The translations under genes were made by a program, and so were the position numbers. The notes below the pieces were generated by a model, which had not been told where the DNA came from, searched no databases, and saw only the letters and a program-made list of their open reading frames with translations. Shown piece by piece: positions 41,759-49,873 of a stretch of DNA of 64,000 nt (its first letter is position 1; each line of letters opens with the position of its first letter). The DNA lies in the NCBI GenBank assembly GCA_003166955.1, contig PMUI01000121.1, forward strand, positions 298 through 64,297. The letters are read 5' to 3'. Source of the DNA: Acidobacterium sp. (GTDB lineage: Bacteria > Acidobacteriota > Terriglobia > Terriglobales > Acidobacteriaceae).

Positions 41759-44167
41759 TCAGCGCTCCGGCCGGATGACTTCCACAACCTGCGCGTCGGG
41801 CTCGCTCCACGCCGCAGCGCCTGTGTGGCTCAGCTTGTGCGCCGCGTCATCCCAGTGCAGCTTCGTGAGCTGGAAATCCCCCTTCTCGTACGCATAGGTC
41901 CGGCCATCGTCCTGATACAGTGCGAAATCCGCATTCGCCCCCGGCCAAATCTGCACCTTCGCAATCGCCTGCTTCTCCGCGGTGCTCTCCACCGCGCTGC
42001 CCAGCGGCACAATCGACCCCGCCCGCACAAACAGTGGCAGCTTGTCGATCGGCGCATCGACTGTTACCGTTTGTCCGCCATGCATCCGCGCGTGCGTCCA
42101 GTAGTTGTACCAATCCGCGCCCGCTGGTAGATACACCTGCTTCGTCGTCGCTCCCTGGTCCGTCACCGGAGCCACCAGGAACGCCGGCCCGAACATATAC
42201 TCATCGCCAATCTCCGCGACCTTAGGATCGTCGGGAAAATTCATGAACAGCGCCCGCATAAACGGCGCGCCCGTCTCGTGCGTGAAGTATCCCAGCGAGT
42301 AGATGTACGGCATCAGCTCATAGCGCAGCTTCAGATACTGCTCCAGAATCGGCTCCGCCTGCTTCCCATACGACCAAACCTCGTTGTACTTCCGGCTGCC
42401 GTGCGTCCGCATGATCGGCAGAAACGTCGCGTACTCGAACCACCGCGTGTACAGCTCCGGATAGTCGTCATACCCACCGACGTTGTCGCGCGCATCCGAC
42501 GGATCGAGCAACGGCGGATGCTCCGGATGATGCGCCGCCGGCAAATACTGCCAACCGCCCGTGTCGTTGCTCCAGTAGTTCAGCCCCGAAGCCGCAACAT
42601 CGAGGCCGGTAGGAATCTGCCGCTTCAAAACATCCCACAGCGGAAAAATATCCGATGACCACACCATAGCGCTGTTGTGCTGCACGCCCAGATAGCCATC
42701 CCGCGACAGAATCAGCGCGCGATGATCCGTGTCCGCGCGAAATCCGTTGTAAAGCGCGCTGGTATGAAACAGCGGATACACATTGAAGTACTGCGTGCCC
42801 GGTCCGATGTGGTAATAGCTCCCGTTCGGCGGCAGATCCGGCTCCGTCTCATCGGCCCAGATCGCGTCGAATCCTTTGCTGATGACGTTGTCCCGGATCG
42901 TCCCCCAGAACCACTTCGCCGCTTCAGGATTCGTCGTGTCGATGTCCGAACCGGCCTTGTCATACGGCAGTCCGTTCGTGGGAGTGCCGTCGGCCAGATG
43001 CTCAAACCACCCGTGCTCCGCAATCTCCGCATAGAACCGGTCCGTCGGCACAAACCGCGGCCACACGCTGATCATCGTCTGGATCCCCTGCGCGTGCAGC
43101 TTGTCGTTCATCGCCTTCGGATCGGGCCAGTACCGCGCGTCGAAATCCATCTGCCCCATGTTCGTGTAGTAGAACCAGTCCACCACGATCACATCGACCG
43201 GCAGGTGCCGCTGTCGATAGCCATCCGCCACCGCCAGCACCTCCGCCTGGCTTGAATACCGCTGCTTGCACTGGATGTATCCATACGCCGCCTTGGGCAG
43301 CATCGGCGTGTCGCCCGTCAGCAGCCGATAGCCCTCATACAGTTCGTCCGTCGTCTTCCCCGCAATCACGAAGAACGAAACCCGATCCCCAACCTCCGAA
43401 GTCCACCGCGTCTGCTCGTTGAACCCCGGCTCAATCGTCGTCTTCGACGGATTGTCCCACAGCAACGCGTAACCCTTGTTCGTCACCAGAAACGGCACGC
43501 AGAAGCTCGGTGCAGCCGGCGCAAGATAGTCGTTCCAGCACCGCACCGGGTGCCCGCGATGATCGAGCCACCCCTCCTGGTTCTGCCCCAGCCCGTAGTA
43601 GTGCTCGTCATCGGGCGATCGGAAACTCGCCCCCACCTGGAAATAAGCCGCATCTGCGGGCCGCGCATCGAAATGCTCGTACGCAATCGACGGCTGCACC
43701 TCGTCGAGCACCGCCGCGTTGCCGTCCTTGTGATTCGGCACGCTCATCTGCCATCCCCGCAGGTCGAGCATCGTCCTGCCCGCCGCATCGGTCACCGTCA
43801 GCGGCACCGACGGCGTCGATCCGCTGAAGTACTGGCACGTATCGCAGGTGTACTTCGTGTTCCCCGAGCCGTGATGCGGCGCCGGCATCTTCACCGTCAT
43901 CCGATCCGACCGGTACGTGTCCATCCCATCCGTGTGCTCGTACGTCCAGCCAGCCTCCGACGGCTGCGCGACGACGCCGTAGCCCGGACCCGCCATCGCC
44001 GCGTCCTTCTTCAGGCTCATCGTGATGCGCACAATGTTCGGCGCATACGGCTCCAGCACCACCGTGGCGTCCCGCCGCTCCAGAACGATCTGCTTTTGCG
44101 CGAAAACGCTGCCCGTAGCCAGCAGCGAGAAGAGAACAACACCCGTCCAGGCACACCTTTGCATCAT
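41759..44167 (-). CDS. Secreted GH31 family alpha-glycosidase
   Basis: 802 aa from ATG 44167, the Met of a signal peptide (MMQRCAWTGVVLFSLLATGSVFAQ). An N-terminal beta-sandwich, then the catalytic barrel: GFDAIWADETEPD contains the nucleophile Asp, and WSNDTGGWQ the acid/base Asp; YGYIQCKQRYSSQAEV and MRTHGSRKYNE are further GH31 landmarks. C-terminal beta domains include a DUF5110-like region. Substrate could be alpha-glucoside or alpha-xyloside (xyloglucan). It is likely periplasmic or extracellular and acts in polysaccharide use. Confidence 0.9.
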   Translation of the reverse strand: MMQRCAWTGVVLFSLLATGSVFAQKQIVLERRDATVVLEPYAPNIVRITMSLKKDAAMAGPGYGVVAQPSEAGWTYEHTDGMDTYRSDRMTVKMPAPHHGSGNTKYTCDTCQYFSGSTPSVPLTVTDAAGRTMLDLRGWQMSVPNHKDGNAAVLDEVQPSIAYEHFDARPADAAYFQVGASFRSPDDEHYYGLGQNQEGWLDHRGHPVRCWNDYLAPAAPSFCVPFLVTNKGYALLWDNPSKTTIEPGFNEQTRWTSEVGDRVSFFVIAGKTTDELYEGYRLLTGDTPMLPKAAYGYIQCKQRYSSQAEVLAVADGYRQRHLPVDVIVVDWFYYTNMGQMDFDARYWPDPKAMNDKLHAQGIQTMISVWPRFVPTDRFYAEIAEHGWFEHLADGTPTNGLPYDKAGSDIDTTNPEAAKWFWGTIRDNVISKGFDAIWADETEPDLPPNGSYYHIGPGTQYFNVYPLFHTSALYNGFRADTDHRALILSRDGYLGVQHNSAMVWSSDIFPLWDVLKRQIPTGLDVAASGLNYWSNDTGGWQYLPAAHHPEHPPLLDPSDARDNVGGYDDYPELYTRWFEYATFLPIMRTHGSRKYNEVWSYGKQAEPILEQYLKLRYELMPYIYSLGYFTHETGAPFMRALFMNFPDDPKVAEIGDEYMFGPAFLVAPVTDQGATTKQVYLPAGADWYNYWTHARMHGGQTVTVDAPIDKLPLFVRAGSIVPLGSAVESTAEKQAIAKVQIWPGANADFALYQDDGRTYAYEKGDFQLTKLHWDDAAHKLSHTGAAAWSEPDAQVVEVIRPER

Positions 44168-44332
44168 GGCCAATAGTCTTTCAATAATTTGGGAAAATAG
44201 CGCCCGCCGCAGTTTACGCCCGCCAGGAGCCCCGTGCAGAAGCGAAATCATCCGCATCCCGTTCGCCGTCCCGCCCCGTGTCATTGACCGCCCTACGACA
44301 CGATTCGTATGATGAAATCTGCTCCTTCCCAA

Positions 44333-44409
44333 GGCGGCGTAGCTCAGCTGGTTAGAGCGTGGGATTCATAACCCCAAGGTCGATGGTTCGAGCCCATCCG
44401 CCGCCACCA
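44333..44409 (+). tRNA. tRNA-Met (CAT), elongator type
   Basis: Acceptor stem GGCGGCG (44333-44339) pairs with CGCCGCC (44399-44405), followed by discriminator A and encoded CCA to 44409. D arm GCTCAGCTGGTTAGAGC, anticodon loop TTCATAA with CAT, and a standard T arm with GGTTCGAGCC. The acceptor starts with a paired G-C, not the C-A mismatch of initiators. An Ile2 (lysidine) tRNA with the same anticodon cannot be fully excluded, but the body resembles Met elongators. Confidence 0.93.
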
Positions 44410-44499
44410 AGCAAATTGCTTGTTCGGCCGTCATACCCTAAGCAAAGCACGCTGGCGTAGGATTGCGAGCGGCGTTGTGAACAGGGAGAAAAAGGCAAA

Positions 44500-44619
44500 A
44501 TGATATGGCCTTGGAATCAGTTCAACTGGGGAGTCTTTTGGGCGTTGATTGCGGCTTTCGTGATTGCTGATCTTTGCAAGAGTGCTATTCAGATAGTTAT
44601 GGGAAAACTCAACGAATAG
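44500..44619 (+). CDS. 39-aa hydrophobic microprotein beside tRNA
   Basis: ATG 44500 to TAG 44619 with a good ribosome site (GGGAGAAAAAGG). The N-terminus is Trp/Asn-rich (IWPWNQFNWGVFW), followed by one membrane helix (ALIAAFVIADL) and a polar tail. Base composition is noticeably more AT-rich than in surrounding genes, and codon choice is relaxed. No family recognised. Confidence 0.45.
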   Translation: MIWPWNQFNWGVFWALIAAFVIADLCKSAIQIVMGKLNE

Positions 44620-44661
44620 CGAAGCTTTTTGCTGTCTCGGGTGTGATCGCAAGGGGGTGAT

Positions 44662-45066
44662 TTATCCCCAAGCTGACCCCGGGGGCGGCTCGCTGCGATG
44701 AATTTCCATGACGCTTCGGTCCTTTCTGTCCGAATAGGGGTTGTGGCAAACGGGGCAATTCCAGTGGGTCGAATCTTCGCGGGCAGCCACAAAGAGCAGA
44801 TGAATAGGGAAATTCTTCAGTTCCCAACAAGCCGGGCAGAATGGCGTCTTGTCGCCCTCCTGGTAATAGAACGGTTCGTTGAACGTCATCTTTTCCCGGA
44901 GCTGGAGCGTCTTTTTGAGGTCTTCGTTCTCAGCGTGGAGCTTTCGATTCTCCTCGACGAGATCCATGATTCCGGCGTTAAGGTCGAGGACGCGGCCGTA
45001 GAGTTCAATATTCTTAATCTCATGAACGGCGTTCGCTACTTCTTTTGCGTTGTCGAGTATCCCCAT
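44662..45066 (-). CDS. Coiled-coil zinc-ribbon protein of unknown function
   Basis: 134 aa. Residues ~30-60 form a leucine-zipper-like coiled coil (DLVEENRKLHAENEDLKKTLQLREK); the C-terminal part holds two CxxC knuckles, FCPACWEL and WNCPVCHNPY, that would bind one zinc. Similar small proteins occur sporadically next to mobile elements. The gene is AT-richer than its neighbours and lies between a tRNA and a hydrolase gene. Confidence 0.6.
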   Translation of the reverse strand: MGILDNAKEVANAVHEIKNIELYGRVLDLNAGIMDLVEENRKLHAENEDLKKTLQLREKMTFNEPFYYQEGDKTPFCPACWELKNFPIHLLFVAAREDSTHWNCPVCHNPYSDRKDRSVMEIHRSEPPPGSAWG

Positions 45067-45196
45067 GCTGACGATTGTCGCACTTGGAAGAGATTTCGCC
45101 TGCGGACGCCCGCAAAGCGGCTCAACTTGTCTTTGCGCTTCCGTTCACGATAAAAAGGCAGTCACTGCTCCCCGCGTCTCTCTCGAAAGGACTCTC

Positions 45197-47179
45197 ATGA
45201 CTCTGGCCCTTCGCTCTGGTGCTGGTGCACTTGCCCTCGCGTTCGTCTGCACGATCTCCTCCTCCGCGCAGACCCCGCAGTACCCCAACTACCCCAGCGA
45301 AACCCCGGCCCAGTTCACCCAACCCACCGCCATCCTCGACTACGAGCGCCGCGACGTCATGATCCCCATGCGCGACGGCGTCAAGCTCCACACCGTCATC
45401 CTGCTACCGAAGTCCCTCGTCGAAGCCCATGGCGCGAAGCACGCCGGCATCCTCATCACCCGCACTCCCTACGACGCCACCAGCCTCACCAGCCACGAGG
45501 CCAGCACCCACCTCGGCCCCATCCTCGAAGGCTACGACAACGCCGAAGAGGTCATCGTCGAGGACGGCTACATCCGCGTCATCCAGGACATCCGCGGCAA
45601 GTATGGCTCCGAAGGCGACTACGTCATGAACCGCCCCGTCCACGGCCCGCAAAATCCCACGCCCGTCGACGAGGCCACCGACACGTACGACACCATCGAC
45701 TGGCTCATCAAAAACGTCCCTGAGAACAACGGCAAGGTCGGCATCCTCGGCATCTCCTACAACGGATTTCTCCCGCTCATGGCGCTCTACCACCCGCACC
45801 CGGCGCTCAAAGTCTCCATCCCCATGAACCCCATGGTCGATGGCTGGATGGGCGATGACTGGTTCCACAACGGCGCCTTCCGCGAGCAGAACATGCCCTA
45901 CGTCCTCCAGCAGGAAGCCACGCGCGGCAACACCGTCAAGTGGCCCACCCAGTATTTCGATGACTACGAGACCTACATCAAGCCCGTCTCCGCCGGCGAA
46001 CTCGGCAAAGAGCAAGGCCTCGAGCAGGTCGGCTTCTGGAAGAAGATCCTCGACCACCCAAGCTATGACGCCTTCTGGAGCGACCAGGCCGTCGACAAAG
46101 TCCTCGCCGATTACTACAAAACCGCGCCCATGATCCCCACCATGCTCGTCGCCAGCCTCTGGGACGCGGAGGACATCTACGGCCCGACCGCTGTTTACAA
46201 GGCCATCAAGCCCCTCGACAAGAACGGCGACATCCACATCGTGTATGGCCCCTGGGTCCATGGCGGAGAAATCGGCGACGGCAGCACCCTCGGCGCCCTC
46301 CACTTCAACAGCGACACTGGCCTTTACTTCCGCCAGCACATCCTGCGCCCCTTCCTCGCGAAGTATCTGATGGACACGTCGCCGCCCGGCGTCGACACCA
46401 CGAACATCCCCACCGCCTGGGCCTTCCAAACCGGCACCAACCACTGGGAGAAGCTCTCCGCCTGGCCCTCCGGCTGCCCCAGCGGATGCGCGCCCACACC
46501 TACTCCGCTCTATCTCACCGCTAGCTCAGGCCTCAGCTTCTCAGCGCCAGCTTCGGGCTCCGACTTCGACGCGTACATCTCCGACCCCGCCAAACCCGTC
46601 CCGTATCGTCGCCGCCCCGCGCAGCCCATGGGCTACGACTATCCGCTCACCTGGCCCGAGTGGCTCGCGGACGATCAGCGTGAGCAGTCCGGCCGCCCCG
46701 ATGTCCTCAGTTACACGTCCGAAGTCCTGAAAGAGCCGGTCCAGATCAGCGGCCAGCCCGTCGCGCACCTCATCGCCTCAACCAGCGGCACCGACTCCGA
46801 CTGGGTCGTCAAGCTCATCGACGTCTATCCCGACGAGGTCGCCGAGCAGGCGAACATGGGCGGCTACCAGCTCATGATCTCCGCCGACATTTTCCGCGGC
46901 CGCTATCGCGAGAGCTTCGCCGTGCCGCACGCCATCTCGTCCAACACGCCGCTCGAATACAAATTCAACCTGCCCCCGGCGAACCACGTCTTCCTCCCCG
47001 GCCACCGCATCATGGTCCAGGTGCAGTCCAGCTGGTTCCCGCTCTACGACCGCAACCCCCAGACCTTCGTCCCGAATATCTTCTGGGCCAAACCCGCCGA
47101 CTACCAGAAGGCCGAGCAAAGAATCTGGCACGCCCCCGGACATGAGAGCTTTGTGGAGTTGCCACTCGTGAAGCAGTAG
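45197..47179 (+). CDS. Secreted CocE/NonD family acyl-peptidase or esterase
   Basis: 660 aa from ATG 45197, followed by a signal peptide (ALALAFVCTISSSAQ). The alpha/beta-hydrolase domain has VIQDIRGKYGSEG, nucleophile Ser187 in GILGISYNG, the acid in ASLWDAEDIYG, and the base in VYGPWVHGG. The C-terminal X-Pro dipeptidyl-peptidase-type jelly roll follows (~455-660, DVLSYTSEVLKEPVQISGQP). Relatives hydrolyse glutaryl-7-ACA, cocaine esters or amino-acid esters; the natural substrate is unknown. Confidence 0.88.
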   Translation: MTLALRSGAGALALAFVCTISSSAQTPQYPNYPSETPAQFTQPTAILDYERRDVMIPMRDGVKLHTVILLPKSLVEAHGAKHAGILITRTPYDATSLTSHEASTHLGPILEGYDNAEEVIVEDGYIRVIQDIRGKYGSEGDYVMNRPVHGPQNPTPVDEATDTYDTIDWLIKNVPENNGKVGILGISYNGFLPLMALYHPHPALKVSIPMNPMVDGWMGDDWFHNGAFREQNMPYVLQQEATRGNTVKWPTQYFDDYETYIKPVSAGELGKEQGLEQVGFWKKILDHPSYDAFWSDQAVDKVLADYYKTAPMIPTMLVASLWDAEDIYGPTAVYKAIKPLDKNGDIHIVYGPWVHGGEIGDGSTLGALHFNSDTGLYFRQHILRPFLAKYLMDTSPPGVDTTNIPTAWAFQTGTNHWEKLSAWPSGCPSGCAPTPTPLYLTASSGLSFSAPASGSDFDAYISDPAKPVPYRRRPAQPMGYDYPLTWPEWLADDQREQSGRPDVLSYTSEVLKEPVQISGQPVAHLIASTSGTDSDWVVKLIDVYPDEVAEQANMGGYQLMISADIFRGRYRESFAVPHAISSNTPLEYKFNLPPANHVFLPGHRIMVQVQSSWFPLYDRNPQTFVPNIFWAKPADYQKAEQRIWHAPGHESFVELPLVKQ

Positions 47180-47197
47180 GGAAGGGCACAACCCGCA

Positions 47198-47240
47198 AAG
47201 CTGTCATCCTGAAGGCCTCAAGGCATGGCCTTCACAGCTT
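47198..47240. repeat. Imperfect long hairpin downstream of the hydrolase gene
   Basis: Outer arms AAGCTGT (47198-47204) and ACAGCTT (47234-47240) enclose inner arms GAAGGCC (47211-47217) and GGCCTTC (47227-47233). It starts 19 bases after the hydrolase stop; terminator or dispersed repeat are equally possible. Confidence 0.4.
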
Positions 47241-47373
47241 GCGGAAAAACTCGCCTTCGGCGGAGATCTTACCCATCCCGACGGCTCAGAATCATTGTTA
47301 ACTAACTCGCTAACAAATAGAGGTTAGGAAGGGAAGTTGCCGAGCAGAATAAACAACTTAACAGGGGGGGGGT

Positions 47374-47392
47374 TGACCCCTGATGGGGGTCA
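47374..47392 (-). terminator. Hairpin immediately after EamA operon, next to a G9 tract
   Basis: TGACCCC (47374-47380) pairs with GGGGTCA (47386-47392), directly beyond the stop of the last EamA gene at 47395. A run of nine G (47364-47372) adjoins it. No T tract follows on the minus strand. 47241-47363 holds nothing I can identify. Confidence 0.4.
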
Positions 47393-47394
47393 GA

Positions 47395-47787
47395 TCAAAA
47401 GGCCAGCAGAGCCACGCCGACACAAACGAAAATCGCCGCAGTCCACCGCCGCCGATCCACATTCTCCCGCAGGAAGAACTTCGCCGCCAAAGCATTCGTC
47501 ACGAAGGTGAGTGAAGTGGCCGCCGGCCCAATCAGGCTAAGGTCGCGATGGCTGAACGCAAACAGCAAGGAGAAAAAGCTCAGCGCCAGACAAACCACGC
47601 CCAGCCCAAATCGCCCGTTCGTGATCACCGCCGCTGCCGCGCCCGGAATCCCGCTGCGACGCCGGATCACATCCAGATCGCCAACCTGCCGCATCGCCGA
47701 CGCCGTCAGAATATCGCCCGCCGTCGCCGTTACCACGATGCTCATGATCATCGCCGCCGTCGCCAGAACCGCATGAGGATTCGTCAC
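47395..47787 (-). CDS. EamA/DMT-type four-helix transporter subunit
   Basis: 130 aa, four predicted membrane helices, the half-size EamA layout with GRFGLGVVCLALSFFSLLFAFSHRDLSLIGPAATSLTFVTNALAAKFFLRENV and the closing WTAAIFVCVGVALL. It starts inside the stop codon region of the upstream EamA gene (4-base overlap), so the two are translated together and probably act as a heterodimer, as in ArnE/ArnF-like flippases. Downstream of hpnJ; substrate unknown, a hopanoid or polyprenyl lipid is conceivable. Confidence 0.8.
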   Translation of the reverse strand: MTNPHAVLATAAMIMSIVVTATAGDILTASAMRQVGDLDVIRRRSGIPGAAAAVITNGRFGLGVVCLALSFFSLLFAFSHRDLSLIGPAATSLTFVTNALAAKFFLRENVDRRRWTAAIFVCVGVALLAF

Positions 47788-48239
47788 CGCCGAACCTCCT
47801 CAGCGTCCTCAATCTCCGCGCGCAACTCCGCCGTCGGTCCGGCGCTGTGATCTGTATACGAAGGCCCCCGCGTCACAAACCCCACGCCGGCTGTGATGAA
47901 CACGACCCCCAGCCAGCGCAGCGGCGACACATGCTCCTTGAGCCAGAACTTCGCCAGCAGCGTCATGATCACGTAGCCCAGCGAACTCGCCGGCAACACA
48001 TAGGTCAGATCGGCCCACGACAGCGCCGTCAGATACGACGCGAAGAACCCAATCAGCAAAACGATCCCCGCAGCGACCCAGGGCGAGAAGATGGCGTGGA
48101 TCAGCGCCCCCGGATGCGCGAGCGACACCGGGCCCATCGACTTCATCCCGCGCGAAAGAAACGTGTCGCCCAGCGATGCAGTCAGGGTGATGACGGCCAA
48201 CACCAGATATCGGCGGAATGTCATCGTCGATCGGGTCAC
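47784..48239 (-). CDS. EamA/DMT-type four-helix transporter subunit
   Basis: 151 aa with four membrane helices and the EamA signature SYLTALSWADLTYVLPASSLGYVIMTLLAKFWLKEHVSPLRWLGVVFITAGVGFV. The polar C-terminal ~25 residues (HSAGPTAELRAEIEDAEEVRR) are longer than in its partner. It follows hpnJ by 66 bases and overlaps the second EamA gene by 4 bases. Together they resemble the two-gene small multidrug resistance-like lipid flippases. Confidence 0.8.
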   Translation of the reverse strand: MTRSTMTFRRYLVLAVITLTASLGDTFLSRGMKSMGPVSLAHPGALIHAIFSPWVAAGIVLLIGFFASYLTALSWADLTYVLPASSLGYVIMTLLAKFWLKEHVSPLRWLGVVFITAGVGFVTRGPSYTDHSAGPTAELRAEIEDAEEVRR

Positions 48240-48305
48240 GCGGCAGGCTCTCGGGAAGATGAAAGGCGGCCGAGCCCAAACCCGGCCGCCGAGACCAACA
48301 AAAAC

Positions 48306-49775
48306 CTAAGCCTGAGCGCTCGCGGTCGCGTCGGCCTTCTGCGTCCGCGCGTCGCGCACCAGCTTGTTGCGCTGCGAACGCAGCTTCAGAAACGACTTCG
48401 ACTCGTGATACAGCCGCTTCAGGTCGCCGTTCGCGATCGCCTTCCTCACCACGCGCCACGCCGCCTTCGGCCGGAAGAAATATTCGTCGTAGAACCGGTG
48501 CACCATCTCCAGCACGTAATCCGCCGGCAGCCCGGGGTACTCGATGTGCGCCAGCTGGTGTCCGCCTTCGTCGGTCATCTTGTTCTCGTTGGTGATGAAG
48601 CCGTTGGCGCGCGCGTATTCGTAAAACTCCGTGCCCGGGAACGCATGCGCCACCGAAACCTGAATCGTCTCAACGTCCAGCTGCTTCGCAAAGTTGATCG
48701 TGTTGCGGATCGACTCCTTCGTCTCGCCCGGCAGCCCCAGAATAAAGTCGCCGTGAATCGTCAAACCCAGCTTGTGGCAGTCACGCGCAAAGTCCCGCGC
48801 CCGCTCCACCGTGGCGCCCTTCTTGATGTTCTTCAGGATCTGCGGATCACCCGACTCAAACCCGACAATCAGCAGCCGGCATCCCGCCTCGCGCATCGCC
48901 TTCAGCGTCTCGTAGTCCGTCGTCACCCGCGATGTCGACGACCAGGTCAGCTTCAGCGGCTTCAGCTTCGCGCACAGCTCCACCGTCCGCGCCTTCTGAA
49001 TGTTGAACGTGTCGTCGTCGAAGAAGAACTCCTTCACGTTGGGCCACAGTTCCTTCGCGTGCGCCATCTCCGCCGCCACGTCATCGGTCGACCGCTTCCG
49101 CCACGCATGCCCGCTCGTCGTCTGCGGCCACAGGCAGAAGGTGCACTGTGCCGGGCAGCCGCGCGTCGAGTACAGCGCGACGAATGGGTGCAGCAGGAAC
49201 GGCACGTTGTACTTCGTCACATCCAGGTCGCGCTTGTAGACGTCCGTCACCCACGGCAGCGCGTCCAGGTTCTCAATCTGCGGCCGATCAGGATTGTGCA
49301 CCACCTGCCCGTGCTTCCGATAGCTGATGGCGAGAATCTCGTCCAGCGGCTTGCCGTTGGCATACTCGACCACCGAGTAGTCGAACTCGCGCCGGCACAC
49401 AAAATCAATCGCCTTGCACTCATTCAGAGCCTTGTCCGGATCGGTCGTGACCGGTGGCCCCACAAAACAAATCTTGATATTCGGATACGTATCCTTAATC
49501 TTCTCCGCCCACCGCTGATCCCCACTCCACGCAATCGTGCTCGTGAACAGCACCAGGAACTCGTAGTCCTTCAGGATCTCGATCACCTGAGGCCACTTGA
49601 TGTGGTGCGGATTGGCGTCGAGCAGGCGCGCGCCCTCCAGCATCCCTGCCGGGTAAGCCAGCCAAACCGGGTACCAATAGGACTCGATCTCGCGCGTAGC
49701 GGGCCAGCGCGAGCTCGCGCCGCCGTCAAAATTCTCAAACGAAGGAGGGTTCAGAAATAACGTCTTTAGAGGCAT
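48306..49775 (-). CDS. hpnJ: Hopanoid biosynthesis-associated radical SAM protein HpnJ
   Basis: 489 aa from ATG 49775 (AGGAG 5 nt upstream). N-terminal B12-binding-like Rossmann domain (KTLFLNPPSFENFDGGASSRWPA, WYPVWLAYPAGML) and a radical SAM barrel with the cluster motif GCPAQCTFC (Cx3Cx2C), FFFDDDTFNIQKAR and ILGLPGETKESI. These N-terminal phrases are those I associate with HpnJ, which acts on the bacteriohopane side chain to form cyclitol-type heads. No other hpn gene is in the window. It leads the EamA pair, which may move the product. Confidence 0.85.
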   Translation of the reverse strand: MPLKTLFLNPPSFENFDGGASSRWPATREIESYWYPVWLAYPAGMLEGARLLDANPHHIKWPQVIEILKDYEFLVLFTSTIAWSGDQRWAEKIKDTYPNIKICFVGPPVTTDPDKALNECKAIDFVCRREFDYSVVEYANGKPLDEILAISYRKHGQVVHNPDRPQIENLDALPWVTDVYKRDLDVTKYNVPFLLHPFVALYSTRGCPAQCTFCLWPQTTSGHAWRKRSTDDVAAEMAHAKELWPNVKEFFFDDDTFNIQKARTVELCAKLKPLKLTWSSTSRVTTDYETLKAMREAGCRLLIVGFESGDPQILKNIKKGATVERARDFARDCHKLGLTIHGDFILGLPGETKESIRNTINFAKQLDVETIQVSVAHAFPGTEFYEYARANGFITNENKMTDEGGHQLAHIEYPGLPADYVLEMVHRFYDEYFFRPKAAWRVVRKAIANGDLKRLYHESKSFLKLRSQRNKLVRDARTQKADATASAQA

Positions 49776-49873
49776 AGGCACTCCTCTCAGTTTACCATCC
49801 AGCAACCGCATTCAGGTTGCCGGGCCCGCACTTTGATCCCATTGTAAAATCAGCGAGTTAGCGGCCTGCAAAG

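Noticed and set aside
44333-44409. Initiator tRNA-fMet
   Set aside because: The acceptor stem begins with a paired G-C and the anticodon stem lacks the three G-C pairs pattern at the loop end required of initiators.
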